DNA from: Bacteroidetes bacterium SB0662_bin_6 | GTDB lineage: Bacteria; Bacteroidota; Rhodothermia; Rhodothermales; VXPQ01 | Assembly (NCBI GenBank): GCA_009839485.1 | Contig: VXPQ01000009.1 | Coordinates: 53,204-117,203, forward strand | Direction: 5' to 3' | Length of the DNA: 64,000 nucleotides | Shown: positions 10,237-19,704 of the stretch, piece after piece | Numbering within the stretch: the stretch's first letter is position 1 | Layout: each line of letters begins with the position of its first letter | Position numbers and translations under genes: made by a program | The notes under the pieces: generated by a model | Databases searched by the model: none | Seen by the model: the letters and a program-made list of their open reading frames with translations, nothing else | What the model was told of the DNA's origin: nothing

Positions 10237-10262
10237 CACTGCATAGTGTTAACAGGCCCTGG
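10237..10262 (-). repeat. Solo IS-like terminal sequence GGGCCTGTTAACACTA
   Basis: On the minus strand CAGGGCCTGTTAACACTATG, followed by CAGTGG. It shares GGGCCTGTTNACACTATGCAG with 31344-31364 and the first 16 bases with 60199-60214. It lies in the gap between the converging MtfA-like and rpmA genes. No transposase is nearby. Confidence 0.6.
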
Positions 10263-10298
10263 TGAACGGTGCGTGCTGATGCGCAAGATGTGGCGCAA

Positions 10299-10559
10299 TC
10301 ACTCTCCGTCGAGATCCACATGCACGAACCGTCGTCCGGCACGACTGCGTGAGAAGCGCACGGTTCCGTTTGACCTGGCGAACAGCGTGTCGTCTCCGCC
10401 GTGACCCACATTGCGGCCAGGGTGAAACTTGGTTCCGCGTTGACGCACGATGATGCCGCCGGCCTGGATGGATTGGCCGGCATAGACTTTCACCCCCAGC
10501 ATTTTGGGGTTCGAGTCACGGCCGTTCTTTGTGGAACCTACGCCTTTTTTATGCGCCAT
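10299..10559 (-). CDS. rpmA: 50S ribosomal protein bL27
   Basis: 86 residues beginning [19 protein letters not shown], the typical bL27 N-terminus that reaches the peptidyl-transferase centre. The central [21 protein letters not shown] block is diagnostic. It follows rplU on the same strand after 49 bp, the normal rplU-rpmA order. There is no N-terminal Firmicutes-style cleavage extension. Confidence 0.98.
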   Translation of the reverse strand: MAHKKGVGSTKNGRDSNPKMLGVKVYAGQSIQAGGIIVRQRGTKFHPGRNVGHGGDDTLFARSNGTVRFSRSRAGRRFVHVDLDGE

Positions 10560-10608
10560 GACGACTTTTCCTGTTTAGTGGTAAAAAACGTTTTGTCGAA
10601 GCGGAATT

Positions 10609-11118
10609 TCAGGAAGCGGCTTCGCTTTCAGGAGGTATGGCCTCTTCGGTGGCCTTGGGGGCAGGCTTTTTCTTAACGGTTTTTTGTGCAGCGCCTGCTG
10701 TTTTCGCGCTGGCGGTCGTTTTCTTTGCAGCGGGTTTCTTTGCGGCCGTCTTTTTTGCCGCAGGTTTCGTGGCAGCCGTTTTCTTTGCGGCGGGTTTCTT
10801 TTCGTCGCCGGAGGAAAGCGTCCCGATTTCAATACGCGTATAGGGCTGGCGATGCCCGCGCTTTACCTTGAACCGCTTGCGTCTTTTCTTGCGGAAGACA
10901 AGAATTTTATCGCCTTTGACATGCTCGAGGATTTTTGCCTTGACCGAGGCATCGGGTACGACCGGTGTGCCGATTTGTACCCCATCTTTTCCGGCTATCA
11001 ATAGTACACGGTCCAATGTAACGGAGTCGTTCGCTTTTCCTTCCAGATGCGGGACGATCAGCCGATCTTTTTCGCGAACCGAAAATTGCTTGCCGGCAAT
11101 TTCTACGATGGCATACAT
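10609..11118 (-). CDS. rplU: 50S ribosomal protein bL21 with a lysine/alanine-rich C-terminal tail
   Basis: The first ~103 residues are canonical bL21 (MYAIVEIAGKQFSVREKDRL at the start; KRRKRFKVKRGHRQPYTRI near residue 90). I start at the ATG at 11118 because the frame's upstream extension has no family match. After the core, about 65 residues form a low-complexity tail of AAKKTAA/KPAAKKT-type repeats ending in an acidic EAIPPESEAAS. This gives 169 residues against about 103 for E. coli. The tail resembles histone-H1-like or nucleic-acid-binding tails. It is operonic with rpmA. Confidence 0.96.
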   Translation of the reverse strand: MYAIVEIAGKQFSVREKDRLIVPHLEGKANDSVTLDRVLLIAGKDGVQIGTPVVPDASVKAKILEHVKGDKILVFRKKRRKRFKVKRGHRQPYTRIEIGTLSSGDEKKPAAKKTAATKPAAKKTAAKKPAAKKTTASAKTAGAAQKTVKKKPAPKATEEAIPPESEAAS

Positions 11119-11364
11119 ATTCTTTTCTCTTCTTTTGGGCGCCGGATTGGGTACCGACGCGAGAGCTTGTTTTCCTGTGACAACGGATTCATGATTACGG
11201 CGTTGAAGGTGCTTTCGGAGCTCGCCTTCATAGCGCTTGTCTTTCACCTTCCGTGCGCCGCATTGAATGCGCAGCAAAATCTAACAACACAGAAAATCTC
11301 GTGTTCCATATAACTGCATCATTCCGGAACCACGCAGAAGCGAAACCCCATTCGTAAGCATGTC

Positions 11365-12024
11365 ATGGATATAAACCTGCCGATATCCGGCCTGAATATC
11401 CGGCCGGGAAAAGTGCTGTGCATCGGGCGGAATTATGCCGCGCACGCCGCCGAAATGCAGAGCGCCATACCTGTGGCGCCGGTAATATTCCTGAAGCCTC
11501 CGACCGCCCTGATCGGAAATGGGGGAGAGGTGCTGCTGCCGTCTGCTTCCCGCGAGGTACATCATGAAGTGGAGCTGGTTGTCCTCATTGGAAAAAAGGG
11601 CAAAAATATTCCCGTGTCCGATGCCATGAAGCATGTGGAAGGGTACGCGCTCGGAATCGATATGACGGCCCGGGATCTGCAGGCCGAAGCCAAGCGAAAC
11701 GGCCTTCCCTGGTCGGTTGCAAAGGGATTCGACACCTTTGCCCCCTTGGGCGCTTTTACATCTGCCCGCGACATTTCCGATCCTCGCCGCCTCGGTATTT
11801 CTCTGCACGTCAATGGGGTGATGCGGCAGCAGGGGAGTGTTTCCCGCATGGTATTTGGCGTGGACGAACTCGTTGCGTATGCCTCGTCCATCTTTACGTT
11901 GATGCCCGGCGACCTTATGTATACGGGTACGCCGGAAGGCGTTGCGGCTGTGGAAGATGGGGACCGGCTTGTGGCCAGGGGAACGGGTTTGCAGGATCTG
12001 ACGGTGGATGTGCGGCGCCTGTAA
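11365..12024 (+). CDS. Fumarylacetoacetate hydrolase (FAH/FAHD1)-family protein
   Basis: The FAH fold cleaves or decarboxylates acylpyruvates and related beta-dicarbonyls using a divalent metal. At 219 residues this is the short single-domain type. Motifs include KVLCIGRNYAAHAAEM, the metal-binding VHHEVELVVLIGK (E-x-E) and the GYALGIDMTARDLQ block, followed by WSVAKGFDTFAPLG and MPGDLMYTGTPEGV. This set is closest to FAHD1 (oxaloacetate decarboxylase/acylpyruvase), but the substrate is not readable. It converges on greA. Confidence 0.93.
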   Translation: MDINLPISGLNIRPGKVLCIGRNYAAHAAEMQSAIPVAPVIFLKPPTALIGNGGEVLLPSASREVHHEVELVVLIGKKGKNIPVSDAMKHVEGYALGIDMTARDLQAEAKRNGLPWSVAKGFDTFAPLGAFTSARDISDPRRLGISLHVNGVMRQQGSVSRMVFGVDELVAYASSIFTLMPGDLMYTGTPEGVAAVEDGDRLVARGTGLQDLTVDVRRL

Positions 12025-12039
12025 GCCCGGAAACAGGCC

Positions 12040-12603
12040 CTAGCGGCTTATCGCGAGGACCTCCATTTTTACCTTGCCTGCCGGTACGTCAACCTCTATG
12101 ACGTCACCGGGCGCTTTTCCGAGAAGCGCACTCCCTATCGGGCTTGTCACGGAGATTTTTCCCGTTCGGATATCCGCCTCCGCCGCCGAAACCAGCCGGA
12201 AGGTTTGCTCGGAGCCCGTACCATGATTTTTTACGCGGACGTTGGATAGAATATAGGCCTTCTCCGGGTCTACCTGCTTCTCGTCCACGAGGCGGGCTTG
12301 CGAGACCGTCGTTTCCATTTTGGCAATCCGTGCTTCGAGAAGTCCCTGTGCTTCCTTCGCGGCGTCATATTCTGCATTCTCGGACAGGTCGCCCTTTTCC
12401 CGTGCTTCCTGAATAGCTCTGGAAATACGGGTACGCTCTTTTGTCTTCAGGAAGCGCAACTCTTTCCTGAGCTTTTCGAGCCCTTCCCGGGTCAGGTATA
12501 CGATATTTGAGCCCTGCGCGGAGATACGCGTTCCTGATGGTTGACGGACAGAAGGGTGAAAAATGCGGACAACAGCCCGGCAGTACACAGGTCGCGGAAA
12601 CAC
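12040..12603 (-). CDS. greA: Transcription elongation factor GreA
   Basis: Rescues backtracked RNA polymerase by stimulating transcript cleavage. The coiled-coil N-domain contains LSENAEYDAAKEAQ, with the acidic tip residues, and the C-domain contains SPIGSALLGKAPGDVIEV. The family normally starts just before the segment VYLTREGLEKLRKEL, but no ATG, GTG or TTG lies there. The nearest are the ATG at 12603 and the GTG at 12588, giving an N-terminal extension of about 33 residues. The true start is therefore unsettled. Confidence 0.95.
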   Translation of the reverse strand: MFPRPVYCRAVVRIFHPSVRQPSGTRISAQGSNIVYLTREGLEKLRKELRFLKTKERTRISRAIQEAREKGDLSENAEYDAAKEAQGLLEARIAKMETTVSQARLVDEKQVDPEKAYILSNVRVKNHGTGSEQTFRLVSAAEADIRTGKISVTSPIGSALLGKAPGDVIEVDVPAGKVKMEVLAISR

Positions 12604-12663
12604 TCAATACAAAGCGACCTCAGAGAAGGCCGGTAAACGTATATCCGGCATGATCTGTTCCGC

Positions 12664-13218
12664 TCACCATCCCGGTCTCTTTGCAGGTTGCCGTTCGGGT
12701 CGGGTCCGGTCTTTATCCCGTGTCTTCCGGGGGGGATTACCCCGGTTGTCGAGCAGACGGCGAGAGGTCCAGTATGCGGACTGCCAGTATGCCTCTTCCA
12801 GAGAACCCAGGGTAACGCCTTGCGATGTGGAAGCGTGTGTGAAGGTCCCGTTTTCGAGATAGATACCTACGTGTCGCGAGGCGCCCGGCGGCCGGAAAAA
12901 CACAAGATCTCCCGCCTTCAGTTGCGCCGGCTGCACCCTGCGTCCTTCCCGGACCTGATCCGCGGTGGAGCGGGGAAGATCGATCCCGAAGGCATCGGCA
13001 TATACGTTCTGGACGAACGCCGAACAATCGACCCCTCTTTTCGTCGTGCCGCCCAGCAGATATGGGGTTCCGCGCCAGTGGGCGTACTCGGCATGGATGC
13101 GGGATTCAACCGTTCCCGATCTGTACATCGAACCGGACGATGCGCATCCGGAAACAAGCAGGAATAGCACCAACGCTGTCAGGGTACAGAGCTTATGTTT
13201 CTTTGGGGAATTCCTCAT
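12664..13218 (-). CDS. NlpC/P60 cell-wall peptidase, lipoprotein
   Basis: Predicted gamma-D-glutamyl-meso-DAP endopeptidase like E. coli Spr/NlpC. I start at the ATG at 13218 (MRNSPKKHKLC). A hydrophobic signal leads to the lipobox LLVSGC, so it should be lipidated. The NlpC domain shows Cys in VDCSAFVQNVY, the conserved PRSTADQ stretch and the catalytic His in RHVGIYLENG. The C-terminus is a basic Arg/Lys/Pro-rich tail. 184 residues is normal for the Spr type. It is a single gene. Confidence 0.93.
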   Translation of the reverse strand: MRNSPKKHKLCTLTALVLFLLVSGCASSGSMYRSGTVESRIHAEYAHWRGTPYLLGGTTKRGVDCSAFVQNVYADAFGIDLPRSTADQVREGRRVQPAQLKAGDLVFFRPPGASRHVGIYLENGTFTHASTSQGVTLGSLEEAYWQSAYWTSRRLLDNRGNPPRKTRDKDRTRPERQPAKRPGW

Positions 13219-13448
13219 GACGGCATTTCCGGTGTGTGCGGGGCGCAATCAAAAAGGAGGAACCGGCAGCTGAAACGCTTCTTGCGTTGCTTCGCCGTTT
13301 TCGTGCGGTGGCGGGATCAAAGGAAAGGCATACAGGTACCTGCATGCAAAGATACGGCATACGTGGTATGCAGTGAACACGCAAGCGGTCTGTTGCTCAG
13401 TATGCCGTCCCCGACTGTTTTTATCGACCCATCCAACCTTCTGGTATC

Positions 13449-13955
13449 ATGCCTTATCCCGAAGCTCTTGTAACACCCATGCGGCAGGAACTCGTGCAAC
13501 TGGGCATCGAAGAATTGCTCGATGCGGAGGCGGTCGAGAAATCTCTTGAGGAAAGCAAGCAGGGAACAACGCTTGTCGTCATCAACACGGTATGCGGCTG
13601 TGCTGCTTCAAGCGCTCGTCCGGCGATAGCCATGGCGCTCCGTAATCCCGTGCAGCCAGATCGAAAAGTAACCGTGTTTGCCGGTCAGGATCTCGAAGCC
13701 ACTTCCCGCCTGCGCGAGTATCTTGTGGGCATCCCTCCCTCTTCACCGTTCGTTGCCCTGCTGAAGGAAGGCGAGCCGGTGTATGTCATGGAGCGTCGCC
13801 ATATCGAGGGACGCAGCGCCAGTGCGATAGCCAGTGATCTTGCACATGCATTCGACACGCATTGCAACAACGCGCAGTCTGGTGTCTCCGAAAGTCCGGA
13901 GGCTGTCCATTCGGAGGGGAACGGGTTGCCGCCTACGTTTCGCTCTATCCTGTGA
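13449..13955 (+). CDS. BrxA/BrxB (YphP/YqiW) family bacilliredoxin
   Basis: Thioredoxin-like disulfide isomerase family that removes bacillithiol from proteins in Firmicutes; many Bacteroidota have it too. The CGC active site is seen in VINTVCGCAASSARPA. The N-terminal MPYPEALVTPMRQELVQLG and the SPFVALLKEGEPVYVMERRHIEGR block are family hallmarks. The first ~142 residues are the whole family domain; the last ~25 are an unrelated extension. Confidence 0.94.
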   Translation: MPYPEALVTPMRQELVQLGIEELLDAEAVEKSLEESKQGTTLVVINTVCGCAASSARPAIAMALRNPVQPDRKVTVFAGQDLEATSRLREYLVGIPPSSPFVALLKEGEPVYVMERRHIEGRSASAIASDLAHAFDTHCNNAQSGVSESPEAVHSEGNGLPPTFRSIL

Positions 13956-13983
13956 CGGGCAGGTTCTCTACAGGATATTCTGA

Positions 13984-15486
13984 TTATTCCTCGTTCTCGT
14001 CGCGCTGGCTTGTAGCCGGGGTTCCGTTTGCGCCCGGCCACATTTTCTCCCGCCATACGACGAAGCCGAAATAGGCGGCGCCTGCCGCGATTGCGGTCAG
14101 GGCAACTGCCCATGCAGGCCATACGCCCCGGGCAAGCCAGACACACGCCACCGGGGGTAGTGCGATAAGGGCATAGCGAATATAGGCGCCTCCGGCGCGT
14201 CGCAGGGATACTTTCGCAAACTTCAGCATTGCGGCGATCTGGAAGATGCGCGCGAATGCCCCGGCTCCTGCCATCAGACCCATCGTAAGCAGGACGTTGC
14301 CTGTATTTCCACCCCAGAACAGAGCCGCCGCAAGAAGCAGGAACGATCCGATACTGATCCCCAATTCCGCTCGTTGCAGTTCGAGAATGTCGAAGAGCCG
14401 TGTGAGCGGGGAGGCTACGGCGCTCAGAAAGAACCAGCAGGCAAGGTATTGTTCGTAGACGCCGGCTGCGCGCCAACCGGCTCCGAAGACGAAGGCAAAC
14501 AATTCCGGCCCGGCAGCGATCAGCAGCATGCAGGGAAACATACCGACCATGACCAGACGTGCATGCACGCTTTCCGTGAAACCAGCGAGTCGGTTTTCCC
14601 TGTGGGCTGTTGCGCCGTCCACGAAAAAAACCTGCGCTACCGCCGTTCCGATAAGACTCAACGGGATGGCCAGCACGGCGAAGGCGCGTCCGTACAGGCC
14701 TGTTACGTCCCAGCCAAAATAGACCGGAAGCAGGAGCACCGGCAGGCGGCCCAATACGGTATTCAGTAAAGAGGAGGGCATGGCGTACAGGGGGAACCGC
14801 CGGTAGCGCCTGGCCACGGATCGAAGTTCGCTCATCGAGGGGCGGCGCGCGTCAGGCGCTCTGTTGCGGCGAAGGAGCGCTGCCCCGAAATACGCCGCTC
14901 CCAGCGCCTGCCCGGTGATGAATCCCAAAATCAATCCCCCTGCGCCGAGGGGCGTACCTGCGCCAAGGCCGATGCGGCTGGAAATGATGGCTATCTTGTT
15001 GGTTGCTTCCGCACCGGTAATCGTACGAAACGCCCGTTTACGCGTGAGCCATGCCTCGGCAAGTTTTCCGAACCGTATCAGCAGCAACGCGGGCGCAACG
15101 AGCCACAACCAGGGAGCGATCTCCTCAGGGGCGCCCAGCAGAGAAGTGATTTCCCGGCTCCATAGCGAGCCCACGGCTACCATGGCTGTGACGCCAATCG
15201 TGATGATTCCCGCCAACCACAGGACGGTACGCGCCCTTTGGTCGCGTTCGGGCAGCATAACGGCTTCTTCATAGCGCAAGGACGCAAGCGCTGTGAGGAC
15301 ACTCACGATCGTTATGAAATAATCGGAGATTCCAAAGGCCTGGGTTGTGAATAAGCGGGTGAGTACCGGAAGGGCCAGATACGAGATAACGAACGTCACC
15401 GCGGTACCGGAAAGAAGGGTCATTACCGGCCCGCGGAATCCTTCCCGCGCATAAAGCTGCCCGATCCAGGTCCGTAGGTTCTTCAT
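13984..15486 (-). CDS. Polysaccharide flippase (Wzx/MOP-type, 12-14 TM)
   Basis: 500-residue polytopic membrane protein with about 12-14 hydrophobic segments. It begins with an amphipathic N-terminus and a GTAVTFVISYLALPVLTRLFTTQAFG motif, typical of polysaccharide-biosynthesis (MOP superfamily) exporters of lipid-linked oligosaccharides. The start ATG overlaps the stop of the upstream gene by 4 bp (ATGA), so it is translationally coupled. It is the last gene of a three-gene envelope-polysaccharide operon. The transported glycan is unknown. Confidence 0.86.
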   Translation of the reverse strand: MKNLRTWIGQLYAREGFRGPVMTLLSGTAVTFVISYLALPVLTRLFTTQAFGISDYFITIVSVLTALASLRYEEAVMLPERDQRARTVLWLAGIITIGVTAMVAVGSLWSREITSLLGAPEEIAPWLWLVAPALLLIRFGKLAEAWLTRKRAFRTITGAEATNKIAIISSRIGLGAGTPLGAGGLILGFITGQALGAAYFGAALLRRNRAPDARRPSMSELRSVARRYRRFPLYAMPSSLLNTVLGRLPVLLLPVYFGWDVTGLYGRAFAVLAIPLSLIGTAVAQVFFVDGATAHRENRLAGFTESVHARLVMVGMFPCMLLIAAGPELFAFVFGAGWRAAGVYEQYLACWFFLSAVASPLTRLFDILELQRAELGISIGSFLLLAAALFWGGNTGNVLLTMGLMAGAGAFARIFQIAAMLKFAKVSLRRAGGAYIRYALIALPPVACVWLARGVWPAWAVALTAIAAGAAYFGFVVWREKMWPGANGTPATSQRDENEE

Positions 15487-17072
15487 ATCGCGTGGTTCGA
15501 ACGCTCGTACACAAACAGATTTTCCGCGCTGAATACCTGCCGGAATGCCGACAGCGGTTCGGGCAGCGGCGTGCTCCGAAGCACATGGCGGAATTTGTAC
15601 CGTTGCCCGAGTTCGACAAGCTGGCGCTCGGTGAGCGACTCGAACGCAGCGTCCAGTCTGTAGAGCAGGTCCGGCGAACCGCGTTCCGGCCGGCCGACCG
15701 GCGCCAGATCGGTCAGACGTTCAAACCAGGTAATCATATGCCGGTCCGTGAACGGGATCGCCTTGTGGTTCACCACGATGGCGCGCTGCGCCTCTGACCG
15801 GAAGCTGGACAAGGAGGGGGGCGTCGCAAATACTGCATCGTGCGGGGTGTGTGTCCGCACCCATTTCTGCACGGCGCCTATTGGGGCCGCGGCCCGCTTC
15901 CAGGGCCCTACCTTATTGTGCAGGTAGCCGTTTTCCGGCAGGGTGAGCGCCATGGCGATAATCCAGGCTGCGGCGACCGTGATTGCGCCAATACGTTCAT
16001 GACGCAAAAACCCATGCAGCATCCGGCGGATTCCATGAGGCAGCAAGGCATTTACTGCACTTCCTGCCGTAATGATCAGCAATACTTTTGCCAGTACGGT
16101 GGTCTTGAACAGTTGCACCTTCGCAATCGCCAGCACAGGGATGATTTCCGTGAAGACCCATCCCGTTATGCAGAATACGGCTATGGCCACGAGGATGCGC
16201 AGAAGAAATTTCCTGTGCCGGAGTTGTTGCTTGACGGGCTGCCATGCAAGCGCCGCAAGTCCGGCGCCGGCAATCAGGGCGAATCCCAACATTCTTTTGG
16301 GATGGAACGATCCGGGCAGATAGTGATGCGGATTTCGGAATTCCGCCATAATGTAGAATAGGGAGGGGTCCGTTTCCTGCGGCGTCGTTACAAGAACCTG
16401 CTGATAGAAAATCGGCCCGAGCGTCGGCAGGGCGCAAGCTGCGAAGACGAGGGAAAATGCGATAAGGCGTCGTAAAGGGCGTTTATGCTCCCGCAAGCAA
16501 TCCGGCAACTGGGTGATGCACAGGAGGGCGGCAAGTTGAAGCCCCACCAGGGCCTGCATCCAGCATGCCACGCCAAGGAGTACGGCCGATGCAAGCGGGC
16601 GCGATTTCAGAAAAAGATATACAGCAAGGCCCCCGATTGCCCAACCGGCCATACTGGGAACGAGCATGCCATGCACCAGATCATTGCCTCCCAGCGTCCA
16701 TACGGGAGTGGCTAAAAGCGTCACGAACACCGCTCCTGAAGCAACGAGGCGATCCGCAGTGAAGCACCAGGCGATTTTCCATACAGACCATGCAATGCAC
16801 AGCCAGCAAGCCGTATACAGGATCAATATTGCAAGCCAGACGGGCATAATCGTGGAAAAGAATTGCACAAGCCATACGAAATAGGTGCGTACGCTGAATT
16901 CGGTGGCCTGAAGATGCACGAGCCAGTCTTCGGCAAACCGTGCCGGATTCAATTGGTGAAGCAGATACGGAATGAATTCGTCCTGGTCACTTTGGGCATA
17001 ATCGTATCCGAAGCGCAAATAATAACAGAGAAAGGCGCCGGCCAGTACAAAGAGCGGAGGACGGGATTCCAC
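15483..17072 (-). CDS. Polytopic membrane protein with C-terminal DUF6798-like domain
   Basis: 529 residues with about ten transmembrane segments. The N-terminal part (FGYDYAQSDQDEFIPYLLHQL) resembles GT-C-type membrane proteins. The soluble C-terminus (DAVFATPPSLSSFRSEAQR and a following NHKAIPFTDRHMITWFERL) fits DUF6798. Coupling to the downstream flippase and an upstream FemAB-like gene suggests a role in glycan or lipid-linked sugar assembly; that is inference from context. No enzymatic motif is certain. Confidence 0.72.
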   Translation of the reverse strand: MESRPPLFVLAGAFLCYYLRFGYDYAQSDQDEFIPYLLHQLNPARFAEDWLVHLQATEFSVRTYFVWLVQFFSTIMPVWLAILILYTACWLCIAWSVWKIAWCFTADRLVASGAVFVTLLATPVWTLGGNDLVHGMLVPSMAGWAIGGLAVYLFLKSRPLASAVLLGVACWMQALVGLQLAALLCITQLPDCLREHKRPLRRLIAFSLVFAACALPTLGPIFYQQVLVTTPQETDPSLFYIMAEFRNPHHYLPGSFHPKRMLGFALIAGAGLAALAWQPVKQQLRHRKFLLRILVAIAVFCITGWVFTEIIPVLAIAKVQLFKTTVLAKVLLIITAGSAVNALLPHGIRRMLHGFLRHERIGAITVAAAWIIAMALTLPENGYLHNKVGPWKRAAAPIGAVQKWVRTHTPHDAVFATPPSLSSFRSEAQRAIVVNHKAIPFTDRHMITWFERLTDLAPVGRPERGSPDLLYRLDAAFESLTERQLVELGQRYKFRHVLRSTPLPEPLSAFRQVFSAENLFVYERSNHAI

Positions 17073-17148
17073 GCTGTGCCGACGGCGATCGCCCGTATTA
17101 TGCCGATCCGTCTGAAGCGCCGGGATATGCGCCGGTTGTACGATGACG

Positions 17149-18126
17149 TTACCTCCTCATTTCCCGAAGTGTACAAAGCCATTGAAGCATGGGCTTCCTG
17201 CAGAACCCGATGCGATAGTATGACGTGAGTCTGGCCCCGAAGCGTCGTTTGAATTCGGCGATGGTCGGCGTGTTGGCTCCCATCAGATCGAATTCTTCGA
17301 TACCGGAAGCATGCAGTCTCGGAAGCATTTTTCCGAGGAGTACCGTCATGGCCGGCCCCGGAACGCTACCGACCACCCAGTAATAGCCTTTTCGATTTGC
17401 ATGGAGCACGACGATGCCGGCTTGTATGTCTCCACTGTCGCGGCGCCGGACGGCAAAGGAAGAAGCTAACCCGGTGTTTTCGACAGTCCGCACAAGCGCT
17501 TCGAGCGCAGCCTTGTCCAGCGGGGTTTTGCGGCCCTGCCGGGCGTAGCTTGCCGCAGCCAACAGGGCTGCGGTGCTGCCGACCCCGTTTCCTTCCAGCA
17601 GGTCGTAGGCGTCCTTTCCGCTGCGAAAGGTGCGTGCGGCGCCTTTCGACCAGGTTTCCGGACCGTCCCCGGTATTCAGCCGGTAGGTATACAGCGGGCG
17701 TGTGGTCCATCCCCTCCACTGCGCGGGACGTATATCGGTGTATTCCGGGTCCAGATGTACGTGAATTCGATCATATCCGGCTTCCAGTTCGGCAAGCAGG
17801 GACTCAAGCGGGGTGGTTCGGGAATGAATGTCGGCCGGATTCAGGGCATCGCGCAGAGTCACTGCCGAAAATGGCGTGAAAGGGGGCACGATAGCTTCAC
17901 GCCAGGGACCGCGGCGTTTCCATGTGACTGCCGCGCCTGCCATATCCTGCCCGTTCTCCGAAACGATGTGGATACCGAGATGCAACCCTGCTCCGGAAGC
18001 TACAGCGCGCACGTAGTCGAGACGGCAAAACGGCGTGTGCGGGGTGGAAACGGCCTGCAGCGCTTTCCAGCGTTCCGCTTCGTCACCCTGCACAGGTGCG
18101 GCATGGTTCGGGCAGACGCGGTTCAT
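17149..18126 (-). CDS. FemAB/GNAT-fold acyltransferase-like protein
   Basis: 325 residues with the two-GNAT layout of FemAB-like proteins. The C-terminal half has AGIVVLHANRKGYYWVVGSVPG and GIEEFDLMGANTPTIAEFKRRFG, the pattern seen in peptidoglycan-bridge and polysaccharide-associated GNATs. It is the first gene of the operon with the DUF6798 membrane protein and the flippase, so a role modifying an exported glycan is plausible. The acyl donor and acceptor cannot be inferred. Confidence 0.72.
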   Translation of the reverse strand: MNRVCPNHAAPVQGDEAERWKALQAVSTPHTPFCRLDYVRAVASGAGLHLGIHIVSENGQDMAGAAVTWKRRGPWREAIVPPFTPFSAVTLRDALNPADIHSRTTPLESLLAELEAGYDRIHVHLDPEYTDIRPAQWRGWTTRPLYTYRLNTGDGPETWSKGAARTFRSGKDAYDLLEGNGVGSTAALLAAASYARQGRKTPLDKAALEALVRTVENTGLASSFAVRRRDSGDIQAGIVVLHANRKGYYWVVGSVPGPAMTVLLGKMLPRLHASGIEEFDLMGANTPTIAEFKRRFGARLTSYYRIGFCRKPMLQWLCTLREMRR

Positions 18127-18247
18127 GGAATACGATGAGGGTTATGTTTTCCCCGCAAGGGCGCCTATTTGCACGTCGTTTCCTGCCTGCTGCCTGATTC
18201 GCATCGGCGCAGGAATGTCTCGATTGCTCCGATCCGGTTTATCCGGT

Positions 18248-19672
18248 TTATAAAATGTATTGGCTCAGATCCCGGTTTTCGATCACCGAATTCAATGTTT
18301 CGTTCACCATCTCTTCGTCGATGAGGATTTCCGCCCGGTGATCGTTGGGGGTATCGAACAGGATGTCCTCGAGCAACGTGGTCAGGATAGTGTGCAGTCG
18401 GCGCGCCCCTATGTTTTCCACGTCGGCGTTCACTTGCGCCGCAACGGCTGCGATACGTCGTACTGCACCGTCCGTGAATTCGATACACACGTTTTCCGAA
18501 GCAAGAAGCGCTGCATATTGCTTCAGGAGCGCATTCCTCGGCTCGGTGAGAATCCGGTAGAAATCTTCTTCTCCCAGACTTTGCAACTCCACGCGGATCG
18601 GGAAACGGCCCTGCATTTCCGGGATCAGGTCACTGGGTTTGGAGACATGAAATGCTCCCCCTGCGATGAACAGGATATGGTCCGTTTTAACCATACCGTG
18701 CTTCGTGGTTACGTTCGATCCCTCCACCATGGGGAGCAGGTCCCGCTGCACGCCTTCGCGGGAGACATCCGGGCCGCCGCTTTTTGCGCTTCGCCCTGCC
18801 ACTTTGTCGATTTCATCGATGAAAACAATGCCGGAATTTTCCACACGCTCAAGGGCTTCTTTCTTCACCTTGTCCATGTCGATCAGCTTCTGTGCTTCTT
18901 CCTTCGACAGGAGGGTGCGGGCTTCGGCAATCTTTACCCGACGCTTTTTCCGCTGCCGGTTTCCCATTTCCCCGAAAATATCCTGGAGGTTCATCCCCAT
19001 TTCCTCCATACCCATAGGGCCGAAGACCTGAAGCATGGGTGCGTTGTCCGCCGACACTTCCACCTCGATTTCCCGATCCTCCAATTCGCCTGCAGCAAGC
19101 TTTTTCCGGAATTTTTCGCGCGTTCGGCTTGTCGAGTCGTCCCCGCCTTCGGCCGCATTTTCTCCATTGCTTTCAGGCCCCTGTACGGTAAAGCCGGTTC
19201 CGACGGCAGCCGCCCCCGGCTTCTGTGCAGGCGGGACAAGAATATCCAGGATGCGCTCCTGCGCAAGATCCTGGGCGCGCTCCTTCAGAATCTCGGTTTG
19301 CTCCTCCCGAACCATATTGATAGCGATATCGACCAGGTCCCGGATCATGCTGTCCACATCACGCCCTACGTAGCCGACTTCCGTGAATTTTGTGGCTTCC
19401 ACCTTGATGAAGGGGGCTCCTGCAAGCCTCGCGAGGCGCCGCGCGATTTCGGTCTTTCCGACGCCTGTCGGGCCGATCATCAGGATGTTGTTCGGGATGA
19501 TTTCGTCGCGCATTTCCTCCGATGCATTCCTTCTTCTCCACCGATTTCTCAGCGCGATCGCCACGTTCTTCTTGGCGTCTTCCTGCCCGACGATATACTT
19601 GTCGAGTTCCGCCACGATTTCACGCGGGGTCATTTCATCGGGTTTACAGCGTATTGTCGTCATGCCGCACAT
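18248..19672 (-). CDS. hslU: HslU, ATPase subunit of the HslUV protease
   Basis: AAA+ unfoldase that feeds substrates to HslV. Walker A is [15 protein letters not shown], the pore-loop [16 protein letters not shown] follows, then the long intermediate (I) domain at about 110-240, Walker [13 protein letters not shown], and sensor 2 in the C-domain. The C-terminal DLSQYIL is the tail that inserts into HslV. The length of 474 is slightly over the usual 440-450 because of an I-domain expansion. The first Met pair (MCGM) leaves the start ambiguous by three codons. hslV lies upstream, separated by an NYN-like gene. Confidence 0.97.
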   Translation of the reverse strand: MCGMTTIRCKPDEMTPREIVAELDKYIVGQEDAKKNVAIALRNRWRRRNASEEMRDEIIPNNILMIGPTGVGKTEIARRLARLAGAPFIKVEATKFTEVGYVGRDVDSMIRDLVDIAINMVREEQTEILKERAQDLAQERILDILVPPAQKPGAAAVGTGFTVQGPESNGENAAEGGDDSTSRTREKFRKKLAAGELEDREIEVEVSADNAPMLQVFGPMGMEEMGMNLQDIFGEMGNRQRKKRRVKIAEARTLLSKEEAQKLIDMDKVKKEALERVENSGIVFIDEIDKVAGRSAKSGGPDVSREGVQRDLLPMVEGSNVTTKHGMVKTDHILFIAGGAFHVSKPSDLIPEMQGRFPIRVELQSLGEEDFYRILTEPRNALLKQYAALLASENVCIEFTDGAVRRIAAVAAQVNADVENIGARRLHTILTTLLEDILFDTPNDHRAEILIDEEMVNETLNSVIENRDLSQYIL

Positions 19673-19704
19673 AGTTCTTCACAAGGGCGCGCCTGTTCCA
19701 GCCG

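Noticed and set aside
10609..10850. Possible CRISPR-like or tandem DNA repeat in the Lys/Ala-rich region
   Set aside because: The periodicity is in codons for Ala and Lys in the bL21 tail; repeats are short and imperfect, with no spacers.
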